DNA of 64,000 nt from contig NC_089495.1 in the NCBI RefSeq assembly GCF_036850765.1, forward strand, positions 25,264,875 to 25,328,874, given 5' to 3'. This DNA comes from Saccopteryx bilineata. Lineage: Eukaryota > Chordata > Mammalia > Chiroptera > Emballonuridae. Below, one piece after another: positions 33,217 to 42,065 of this stretch; position 1 is the stretch's first letter, and every line of letters starts with the position of its first letter. Below the pieces are notes generated by a model that saw only the letters and a program-made list of their open reading frames with translations, was not told where the DNA came from and made no database searches. Both the position numbers and the translations under genes were made by a program.

Positions 33217-33474
33217 GTTTGTATGTCGGTGTCCCTCAGCAAACTGTGGGCTCCATGAGAATTTGCGTCCACCTTCCTTTACCTTCCTGTCTTTGGAGCC
33301 CAGTAAGCATTTGACGGATGTTGAATCCGACACTCAATGTCAGGATGAGAATTAGGAGAACTGTGCATCCGGAAGCTGACTGAAGGACTCTGGCCAGCGG
33401 CATCTTCATATAAAGTCATGAAATCTGTTAATCATTCACATAATTCTAAACTTAACAATGCTACAGCAGAAATG

Positions 33475-33527
33475 ATTTTTTTTAATTTTTATTTTATTTA
33501 TTCATTTTAGAGAGGAAAGAGAGAGGG

Positions 33528-33570
<43 letters not shown>

Positions 33571-33701
33571 GAGCTGAAAGCATCAACTCCCGTATGTGCC
33601 TTGACCAGGCAAGCCCAGGGTTTCGAACCGGCAACCTCAGCATTTCCAGGTCAATGCTTTATCCACTGCGCCACCGCAGGTCAGGCTATTTTTTAATTTT
33701 T
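33475..33701 (-). mobile_element. SINE-C, minus strand
   Basis: The body lies at about 33491-33687. The plus strand runs from TTCATTTTAGAGAGGAAAGAG through (GA)n to CAACCTCAGCATTTCCAGG and CACCGCAGGTCAGGCT. The flanking ATTTTTTTTAATTTTT and ATTTTTTAATTTTT form an AT-rich target duplication. Confidence 0.93.
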
Positions 33702-34920
33702 TTAAGCAAACAGAAAGAGCTTAAAAGATACTTAAAAGATACTGACTTTTAGGATCTTTTAGCAACTCATTGTGTGATTGCGAGCAAGTCACGTGACCTC
33801 TCTCGTTGCAGGAAGGTGACCTAATGGAGGATAGACATTCAGATAACTATTTATATATTAGAGGAAAAGAGAATTTATTAAAAAGCCAACGAAGCACAGG
33901 GGGCTAGTAGCTCCAAAGACACGTGCTTCCTGAAGTTGATTTTCTTACAGGTTATATACCTTTCACAGAATACAGGTTTCCATGCAAGGGGCTCGTGATC
34001 CCTTTGTCTTGAGGTCTATGTCACTCATATGACTCCAGGATGGGAAGGTGAGTTTATGTGAGGTGAGACAGTAAGTGTTAAAAATTGCAAATTAAGGTGA
34101 TAAAAACTTATAAGAAAAGAAGAGAAGAAGGGGTTTTCAGATAAATTCTATCTTCCTTTCTCTGTGTAGCAAGTTGCCCCATGCCCGTTTCCAGAAAACT
34201 GTAGGAAGCAGTTAATGCCCTGCAGGCTCCCTTCCCCCTGCATTCTTTCTTATTTCTTCTCATTTCTTCTCTCTTCAAAACTTTCTGGCATGAAATCCTC
34301 TCCTCCAGCAAACATTAGCAAAGCAATGGCCCTTCCCAAGTGTTGGGCAAATAAGTTTGTAAAATGTGATTTTTATGCTCATTTTGTTAAAAAATGGTGC
34401 TGCCCACATAAATGATACTGCCCAGGTAAAACTGCTAAATACCTTCTGCTTGGGAAGGGACGTTGTTACGCTAATGTGTGCTCAAGGAGCGGTTTTCACA
34501 CCAAAAAGTTTTAAGAGAAGAAGAAAGGAGGAAGAAGAAGGCCACGGTTTGGTAGAGAAGGCAGCCAAGATGGCAGGGTGCTGAAGTAGAAGCCAGTCTG
34601 TGCAAAGAGAAGAAGGGAGGAGGTGTGCAGATGGGGAACAGAACTGAGGGCTCTTGCAAACTCCACTGAGACTGGTGGAGGGCCTTTGATTCTAGGAAAA
34701 ACCGAAAAGATTGTCCTGGTTGTGGAACCAGAGAACATGTGAGTGGGTTTTGGTGCCCTGTGTGTTTGTTTTTACTTGCTGGCAAGCTGTGAGGCTAGAA
34801 TAAAGGCATGGCCCACCAGTTTTTAGCTTCACTGTTTCTTTACCGTTTGTCCGAATTCAATGATATCCTGCATGTGGCTAGCCGTGAAGGCCATGGCTAT
34901 GGGCCATACACCAAGCAGAA
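33702..34920. other. Unassigned, probably LTR-like stretch
   Basis: A short plus-strand MIR piece may lie at 33755-33820 (TGTGTGATTGCGAGCAAGTC ACGTGACC). The part from about 34370 to 34900 ends with GCTAGAATAAAGGCATGGCC (polyadenylation-like) and resembles a retroviral LTR layout, but no clear ends, primer site or internal coding DNA could be fixed. Confidence 0.35.
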
Positions 34921-35107
34921 AGGTAATTGGCAATTTCACAGACCACATTTAGCTGGCACTGCCCAGCCCTCATTGCAAACTATAAGCAATCAAACATACA
35001 AATCATATTTTACAAACTTATTTGGCCTATATTCTACTCTTTTTGCTCTCTTTGCAATCCACATCAAAGGCATTCCTGTATAAAGAATGAGGTACATTGT
35101 ATGAACG

Positions 35108-35467
35108 AATCACAGTAACAAGGCCCTGGCCAATTAGCTCAGTGGTAAAGCGTCAGCCCAGCGTGTGGAAATTCCAGGTTCTATTCCCAGTCAGGGCACA
35201 CAGGAGAAGCGCCCATCTGCTTCTCCAATCTTTCCCTCTCCTTTCTCTGTGTCTCTCTTCCCATTCTGCAGCCAAGGCTCCATTGGAGCAAAGTTGACCC
35301 AGCTGCTGAGGATGGCTCCTGTTGCAAAAGAGCAATGCCCCAGAGGAGCACAGCATCGCCCCCTAGTGGGAATGCCGGCTGGATCCTGGTTGGGCGCATG
35401 TGGGAGTCTGTCTCTCTGCCTCCCCGCTTCTAACTTCAGGGAAAAAAATCGAAAAAAATCATAGTAA
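35108..35467 (+). mobile_element. SINE-A, plus strand, with target-site duplication
   Basis: The body at 35122-35456 starts GGCCCTGGCCAATTAGCTCAG and contains CAGGAGAAGCGCCCATCTGC and GGCTCCATTGGAGCAAAGTTG. A stretch after GAGGATGGCTCC is deleted relative to other copies. AATCACAGTAA (35108-35118) and AATCATAGTAA (35457-35467) flank it. Confidence 0.94.
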
Positions 35468-35601
35468 TAGTACAAGTCATGCAATTACAACAGTTACAAA
35501 GGTGCCCTTCACAATGTCTCTGAGCACTTTGTCCAAAATGCAAAATGTCCCTGGAGCTTCTCTCCGACTGGAAGAAGAGCTTCCCGGTGCAGGAGGGCTT
35601 C

Positions 35602-35705
35602 CTTCCTCACTCTGAGCCATCCTTTCTTCCTCTGTAAAAGAAATATTTGGACTCACTGGATGACTTCTAAGGCCATTTAAGATCCAGCATTTTATGCATC
35701 TATGA
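35602..35705 (+). mobile_element. MIR3-like 3' half, plus strand
   Basis: CCTTCCTCACTCTGAGCCATC, TTCCTCTGTAAAAGAAATATTTGG, ACTCACTGGATGACTTCTAAGG and CCATTTAAGATCCAGCATTTTATG parallel the MIR3 3' half (TGGACTAGATGACCTCTAAGG, TCCCTTCCAGC). Confidence 0.72.
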
Positions 35706-36650
35706 GGCTTCAAACTGGAGAATGTGTACATTTGAAAGAGAAGAAGAAAAAGTATCAAGAAAAGGAGTTAACATCATATTCATTAGATTTATGGATCTTT
35801 GCCCTATACTTAGAGTAGTTTGTTATTCAATAAAGAAGAGGAAAAAAAATAACAAAAACAGTAATTATGAAAATAATATCAAAAGAGCCTTCATGCAATA
35901 GGACTGTATTCATAAGAACATCTTAACTATTCTGTTAATGAGGTTAAAACATTCTTTACTCTGATCATCTAATATATGGCTTTTCAGATGTAACAAAAAC
36001 TGTAGGAGAATTCTGAGTTTTAAAAGAAATGATAAAAAATCAACAGAGTGGGGGAGCGGCCACAGAAGTGATGGCTCTGTTGTGCCTATTCAGAGTCAGA
36101 GTCAGTCCCAGTTAGCTCATTCCTGTATGAAAATGAAAGTCATCAGCCTCAGTGCATGAACCATTAGCTTCCACTCCAAAGTGGTGCATTTCAGAAAGGT
36201 CAGCGGGCCAGCCCAGTAGCAATGAGAATTGTGCAAGTGATGTGAGTCACATTTGCATATGATAATTAGTTTCTCTATAAATACAATTTGTTCTGCAGAT
36301 TAACATTTTGTGTCCTCATTAGATAGCAAACGTTTCCATATTAAACCCACAGAGCTGCCAGAGTTGGCTCTGCTTGTATCGCATGATAGCACTAATACTT
36401 CTGTTTACACGGATGCCAATTACTAGTGCTAAGTCTTGGAAGAATAAGGCAGATAACTAATGTTATTAATATACATAGTAATAATAATGCTGAGAAGCTT
36501 AGAAGCTTTTGCAAACTTGTTAACTTCAAAGATCATTAGCAGTAAAGTACCTCTGGGTTGTAAATGGCTGTGTTCTTGGGCACATAAAGAGTATCAGCAT
36601 GTCTAGAACGCTTTGCTCTCTACACTGAAGCCTACTCCTGGCTTAATAAT
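35706..36650. other. Single-copy stretch with candidate regulatory element
   Basis: No repeat recognised. The part 36050-36480 has the look of a conserved non-coding element (see 36231-36300). Confidence 0.5.
36231..36300. promoter_or_regulatory. Candidate enhancer core: palindrome, octamer, homeodomain sites
   Basis: ATGTGAGTCACAT (36240-36252) is a perfect palindrome around one G and contains a TGAGTCA AP-1 site. Its last two bases start ATTTGCAT (36251-36258), the POU octamer, followed at once by ATATGATAATTAG with a TAATTA-type homeodomain site, and then CTATAAATA. Such packing in single-copy DNA is typical of developmental enhancers. Function is inferred. Confidence 0.4.
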
Positions 36651-37106
36651 GTGACTTTTAAAAGATCTGTGTGGTGTAAAGAGAAGCATGTAATTAAAAC
36701 ATTGTTTTCTTTTGCTAAATGCATTTCGTTCAATAAGGAAGTAGTAAGAAGTACTCTTGCTAGGAGAAATAATGTGCTCAACTTGTTCAGCTCGTGCAAA
36801 CAGCTTGCTCTCATTCCTAGACCAGCTTCTCTAAGGCAGCGAGGCAAGGTATTTTATGGTCCCATAAAAGAGTTTTATAAAGCCGAATGCCCCAGAATTA
36901 CTCATGAGATGATTCAGATTTCACTGGAGCAGAGTGAGCAGTTCTCTGTCGCAGGGAGTGTGGAGGACACAGAAGATGCTGATGGACACGTGCGATATGT
37001 GAGAGTTCTTCATTTCCCTGTTATTATTGAACTGACAGCAAGTGGAGGGGGCTGCTTCAGACACCCAGCACATTGCGAAGCGCTAGCCCTACAGCTGAAA
37101 GACTGA
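36651..37106 (+). other. Open frame of 151 codons, unrecognised
   Basis: This is the longest plus-strand open frame outside repeats and low-complexity DNA. The C-terminal half has a mixed, protein-like composition (for example ITHEMIQISLEQSEQF). I recognise no domain, signal peptide or membrane segment, and see no Kozak, splice or polyadenylation support. It lies downstream of the enhancer-like DNA at 36231-36300. It could be chance, or part of a long non-coding transcript. Confidence 0.15.
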
Positions 37107-37394
37107 GTCAATGTGAAGACTAATTGTCACTTACCCTTAGCTCAGTGACAGGGGAGGGAGGATCCTGTAGTCACTTGATAAGAACAATTTCTGCAGAAAT
37201 CAATAAGCTTCACTTCCCTGCATAAGTTTTTTGTTTGATGCACTATATATATCTAGAGTCAGCATTTTTTAAAGCATCAGTTAAGGCAACAAACATATTC
37301 AACTCAAATGTAAATACTATACTATTGAAGTTTGGGCTGTGATAGCAGAAGATGATACTAAAATGTAGAATTTTGTATCACTTTGGATGCCAGG

Positions 37395-37635
37395 CTTAGA
37401 TGTTAGATCAAAGTAAGTAGTTTTGCTGCCCAGCTCTGCTATTTACTAGAGGTATAATTTCAGTTAAGAGGGTTTCTCCAAGTGTTAATTTTCTCATCTC
37501 TGTAATGAGAGTAAAGATTGTTTCAATTACAGAGGATTATGATTAAGATGAAATGAGTTACACCAATGTTTACACAGGGCCTGCCCCATACAACAGACTC
37601 AAAGGATAGAAACAATTGTTACCATTAGTACTTAT
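37395..37635 (+). mobile_element. MIR SINE, plus strand
   Basis: GCCCAGCTCTGCTATTTACTAG, TTTTCTCATCTCTGTAATGAG, GATGAAATGAGTTACACCAAT and GGGCCTGCCCCATACAACAG are in MIR order. Confidence 0.8.
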
Positions 37636-38795
37636 AATCATATTTCTTAATGCTGGGGGAATAACAAAACAGCATCTTTCTGAACTGATTTATAAGAACT
37701 CCAGTACTCCTCAAATTCTACCCAGAGGCAGCTCACGCCTGAAGATGCAGAGCCTGCCCCTCTCAGCTGCCTTCCTAGGACACCATTTCTCTTTAAACAT
37801 CACGGGCCCCTCTGATGGTGTTTTCTCCACACGTCTCTATCATCATTCCTGCCTTGCTGTAGAGCTCGTGTCACCTTGTCTAGTTTGATAGGCTACCTTC
37901 TCCCCCTGCAGTTCTCCAGCTCATGTGGTATACAATAACACCCAAATGTCAAAACCATATCACCTTGAATTTTCCCTTAATCAAAGATTTTTCAAGACCT
38001 TAGCCTTTGCTCATCAGTATTCCTTTTCTCCAAGTTGGCACAAGTTCCTTGGGGTAAAACTGTGCAACCAGAGAATCAGCTGAGCCCGTGCCCCAAAGCG
38101 TGACTTCTTTCTCGGGCTGACTCCTGGCTCTTTAAGGATGACTTGTAGCTGGTTAGGTAGTCACTTATTGGTTTCCCTGTGAATCTTTTAGTTTATTCCA
38201 TAAACAGACACCATGCTGGTTCATTCCTGTTGCTAACATTTGAATTTTCAAGGTGAATACATGCAAGATATTTTAGCTGGAATTACTGCTGTATGTTTCT
38301 AGGTGCAGAAAGGAACAAGGAACGTTTAATAGACTGCAAAGAAAGTTTAGGAAGGATGGGTTAATGTCTCAAAATATCTAAAGGATTGCCCAGTGGAAAA
38401 CAAAGAATAATCTACTTCTGACAACCAAGACAATGTGGAGACTACAGAAAAGAAAACAAAAGAAAAGATGATTAAATTTAAACCAGAGCATTCTTATAGT
38501 CAGAGCTGTGCAAGGACAGCTGCTCTGAGACACAACGAGCCCTCTGTTTCCAGGAGTATTCAAGCAAAGACTAAAGTATAAATGGCAGAATGGCCAGTGA
38601 AGGGGATTCTCGCATTAGTTGAAGTAAATGACCTAGAGCAATGTTGGCACTACATTTCTCTGTGAGATCTCTGGGAGACATATTGAAAAGTAAGGGAGGC
38701 TTTAACAGCTGTCTTGAAGCTGTTTTACAGAATTTGCCTAAAATTAAGACGTATCAATCATCCTTATCAAAACATGAAGTTATAGACAGAAGGTG
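37636..38795. other. Single-copy stretch
   Basis: No repeat or gene recognised. Confidence 0.5.
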
Positions 38796-38799
38796 ATCA

Positions 38800-38885
38800 T
38801 TCACTCAGACTACAAACACTTGTTGAGCAGGCACCTTTCCAGATTTAGGATATGCTCATGAGCAAGACAAAGTTGTCTTGAGGGG
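38800..38885 (-). mobile_element. L2 3'-end fragment, minus strand; donor of a local copy
   Basis: TCATTCACTCAGACTACAAAC ACTTGTTGAGCAGGCACC, then ATGAGCAAGACAAAGTTGTC, matches the reverse complement of the L2 3' end. Its part 38831-38874 reappears inside the SINE-B at 39554-39598. Confidence 0.7.
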
Positions 38886-38984
38886 TTGAGTATGGATTCT
38901 AGTTGGAGGCCAAGAAGAACTTGTAGAGATAAAGGAAAGCAGACACAAAAAAGGTGGATATATGTTAAGACACTCCATCAAGTA

Positions 38985-39232
38985 TTATTCTTATTCTTAT
39001 TCTTATTTTTATTCTTATTCTTATTCTTATTCTTATTCTCATTCTCCTTCTCCTTCTCCTCCTTCTTCTCCTTCTCTTCTCCTCCTCCTCCTTCTTCTCC
39101 TTCTCCTTCTCCTCCTTCTTCTCCTTCTCTTCCTCCTCCTCCTCCTTCTCCTTCTTCTCCTCCTCCTCCTCCTTCTCCTCTTCTTCTTCCTCCTCCTCCT
39201 TCTTGTTCTTCTTCTTCTTCTCCTCCTTTTTT
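38985..39232 (+). repeat. Pyrimidine satellite: (TTCTTA)n passing into (TTCTCC)n
   Basis: About 45 bp of TTCTTA units change into about 200 bp of TTCTCC/TCC/TTC units that are pyrimidine with a single G. It adjoins the tail side of a minus-strand SINE-B, so it most likely grew from that tail. All long open frames here are repeat artefacts. Confidence 0.95.
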
Positions 39233-39665
39233 TGTGACAGAGACAGAGAGACAGAGGAGTGACAGATAGGGACAGACAGACTGGAAGAGAGTGAGATGAG
39301 AAGCATCATTTTTTTATTGTGTCTCCTTAGTTGTTTCATTGATTGCTTTCTCATATGTGCCTTGACTGGGGGACTCCAGCTGAACCAGTGACCTTGGACT
39401 CAAGCCAGCAACCTGGAGCTTCAAGCCAGTGACTTTTGTGCTCAAGTCAGTGACCATGGGGTCATGTCTATGATCCTACACTCAAGCCAGCAACCCCGCA
39501 CTCAAGCTGGTGAGCCTGCACTCAAGCCAGTGACCTTGGTATTTCGAACCTGGGCACCTTTTCAAATTTAGGGATATGTTGATGAGCAAGACAAAGTTAC
39601 TCCCAGTCCAACGCTCTGCATCACAGTCCAACGCTCTATCCACTGCACCACCACTGCCTGGTCAG
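39233..39665 (-). mobile_element. SINE-B long subtype with an embedded copy of flanking DNA
   Basis: The usual SINE-B order on the minus strand is present with the extra body units also seen at 25175-25487. Between TCGAACCTGG and TCCCAGTCC, where the SINE is normally continuous, about 45 bp (39554-39598) are inserted that match 38831-38874. Next to it, CAGTCCAACGCTCT is duplicated (39604-39617 and 39624-39637). GTTAAG at about 38964 and 39665 may be the target duplication. Confidence 0.9.
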
Positions 39666-40255
39666 TTAAGTTTTCTTTTTATTACTTCCTCTAGGAACTT
39701 TTTTCCAATGAGTTTCTCTGAGGAACTATTCTCTATCAGCATGATAACCAGATAAAAGGGGAAACAGTTGATAGATGGCAGATCAGTCTCTGACTCTAAA
39801 CCATGTGACAAGTGGATTTCTCATACTAGCTATTTCCCTCTCTAGACTTAACAGGAAAGAGTAACAACTCTCATTCACATAACAGATTTTTTATAAATAC
39901 ATAAACACACCAAAAAACGAATGTGGGATCTATTATCAAGGGTCATCATATACATACACACACACACACAATGTATGTATATATATATGTATAATATTAT
40001 ATATATATGTATAATATGTAAGTATGTATCCTTCTGTGTTTTACTTAAGAGAGGAAGAACATAAAAAGTCAGGTGTGACCGACACGTGGGTCAGGTATTC
40101 TTTCAGTCCCTATGAATGTCTGCAACTTTCCAAGGACCAAATCTTGCATTTCCTGTGGAGTGTCTCATGTCATCAGATCTTCTGAACCCCCACTGTTTCC
40201 ATCCCAGAATGGATTCTTGGAAGTAAAACAGGCCTGTAAAAAAACTCTTTTTTTT
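39666..40255. other. Single-copy stretch with TA/CA tract
   Basis: 39952-40025 holds (CA)n followed by TATATA/TGTATAATATTATATA tracts. No gene or other repeat. Confidence 0.5.
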
Positions 40256-40260
40256 ATGCA

Positions 40261-40385
40261 ATGAAGGATATAAGGAAACTGGAAAAAGTTCAAAGAAGAA
40301 TAACAAGAATGATTAAGGGGCTGAGAGCATGATTTATGTTGAATGATTAAAAGGATTAAACATGCAGAACTTGGCCAACGCTACA
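40261..40385 (+). mobile_element. CR1/L3-type LINE remnant (end of reverse transcriptase ORF)
   Basis: The frame from 40261 reads MKDIRKLEKVQRRITRMIKG L, which matches the well-conserved 'DIEKLERVQRRATKMIKGL' region that follows the reverse transcriptase domain in CR1-clade LINEs. A one-base deletion near 40326 shifts the frame, after which ESMIYVE, a stop and LKGLNMQNLAN continue the family pattern. The element is far too broken to be active. Confidence 0.75.
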
Positions 40386-41155
40386 TATTTAGCTAGAAAA
40401 AAAATCAAAATTAAGTGCCAAAGCTCTCAGCTCCCATGAAAAATACAAATTTGCATATAATTTGGCACATATTTCCACGTCAAATCCAGCAGAGCTTTAA
40501 CCGAGGCAGCATACACACACTGCCAAAGACACTAGTTTGGTCAGTTTAAAGGCCAGCCTACTCTTATCAGTTAAAACTTGCTATTTGACCTAATTGAACA
40601 GACAATGGGATCAGAATATGCCCACCCACAACCACATCTTGTTGTGATACATCCATAAAGCATATAAATACTGTGATACCTAATCATTTACCTAAGGGTC
40701 CCAGGCTAAAATCCCTACGTTGGGCAAACAGATGGCCAAATGAGAGAAGTGGGCTAAATGTGGAGGGCACAGGGCCCATCGCAAGGGACCAGGAGCTAGG
40801 GGCTCCAGCTCATTGCTGCCATGAGGGAATTCAGGCGAAGGGCAACCAGATCTTCTCATCAAACAATGAAGCCAGTGGTTTGGGGTGCTTTCAGCAGCAA
40901 GTAATGAAAAACCAGCTGAAAGAGAAGGACTTGTTAAAGACAGCACCCCAGAATTACACTTAGAGTAGAAAGCAAGAGCCACAGGGCAAGGAGTTGGAGG
41001 AGGAGAGGTGAACAAGAGGAGGCAACCAAGTAGCATTTATTCGAGTTTTAAAATCCAGATTATTATATTAAAATGTCTACTGACTTTTTTAAAAAAGTAA
41101 ACACTGCTGAAAAAATTATTTTGTGGATAGCAATTTGCCATGTTTTATCTGGCTA
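40386..41155. other. Single-copy stretch with possible regulatory motifs
   Basis: GTGCCAAA (40415-40422) and its complement TTTGGCAC (40461-40468) frame an ATTTGCAT octamer (40449-40456). The open frames at 40673-40963 and 40692-41036 overlap on opposite strands and have no recognised domain. Confidence 0.45.
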
Positions 41156-41571
41156 ACTTCTTTGTTTCTTTTTTTTTTTTTTCTGAAGCTGGAAACAGGG
41201 AGAGACAGTCAGACAGACTCCCGCATGCGCCCGACCGGGATCCACCCGTCACGCCCACCAGGGGCGACGCTCTGCCCACCAGGGGGCGATGGTCTGCCCA
41301 ACCTGGGCGTCGCCATGTTGCGACCAGAGCCACTCTAGCGCCTGAGGAAGAGGCCACAGAGCCATCCCCAGCGCCCGGGCCATCTTTGCTCCAATGGAGC
41401 CTTGGCTGCGGGAGGGGAAGAGAGAGACAGAGAGGAAAGCGCAGCGGAGGGGTGGAGAAGCAAATGGGCGCTTCTCCTATGTGCCCTGGCCGGGAATCGA
41501 ACCCAGGTCCTCCGCACGCTAGGCCGACGCTCTACCGCTGAGCCAACCGGCCAGGGCACTTCTTTGTTTCT
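41156..41571 (-). mobile_element. SINE-A, minus strand, young, perfect target duplication
   Basis: The body at 41170-41557 is close to consensus, with extra GGGGCGACGCTCTGCCCACC wording. ACTTCTTTGTTTCT is repeated exactly at 41156-41169 and 41558-41571. It has a pure T tail of 14 bases or more, consistent with recent insertion. Confidence 0.97.
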
Positions 41572-41639
41572 GAGTTAGAAAAACTGAGGTCCAGAGAAAG
41601 AGAAAGAGACCCTCAAGGGCATAGGAAGTGGATTCTCAA

Positions 41640-42065
41640 AATAGGAGCTGAGGCCCTGGCCGGTTGGCTCAGCGGTAGAGTGTCAGCCTGGTATGTGGAA
41701 GTCCAGGGTTCGATTCCCGGCCAGGGCACACAGGAGAAGTGGTCATCTATTTCTCCACCCCTCCCCCTCTCCTTCTTCTCTATCTCCCTCATACCCTCCC
41801 ATAGCCAAGGCTCCATTGGAGCAAAGTTGGCCCGGGCACTGAGGATGACTCCATGGTCCTGCCTCAGGTGCTAGAATGGCTCCAGTTGCAGTGGAGCAAC
41901 TCCCTAGAGGGGCCAAGCATCGCCCCCTGGTGGGCATGCCAGGTGGATCCTGCCAGGTGGGGCGTATGCGGGAGTCTGTCTGTCTGCCTCCCCCTGCCCC
42001 CCAACCCTTCTCACTTCGGAAAAATGCAAAAAAAAAAAAAAGAAAAAGAAACAATGGGAGCTGAG
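41640..42065 (+). mobile_element. SINE-A, plus strand, with target-site duplication
   Basis: The body at 41653-42052 starts GCCCTGGCCGGTTGGCTCAG and keeps the tRNA-like box GGTTCGATTCC. AATAGGAGCTGAG (41640-41652) and AATGGGAGCTGAG (42053-42065) flank it. It stands head to head with the copy at 41170-41557, 95 bp apart. Confidence 0.96.

Noticed and set aside
38886..39354. Long low-complexity frames rich in S/P/L or in E/K
   Set aside because: They are translations of the pyrimidine satellite and its complement, not proteins.
41653..41735. tRNA-like sequence with GGTTCGATTCC box
   Set aside because: It is the head of a SINE; no clover-leaf acceptor stem is kept and the body follows directly. 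The same holds for all SINE heads in the window.
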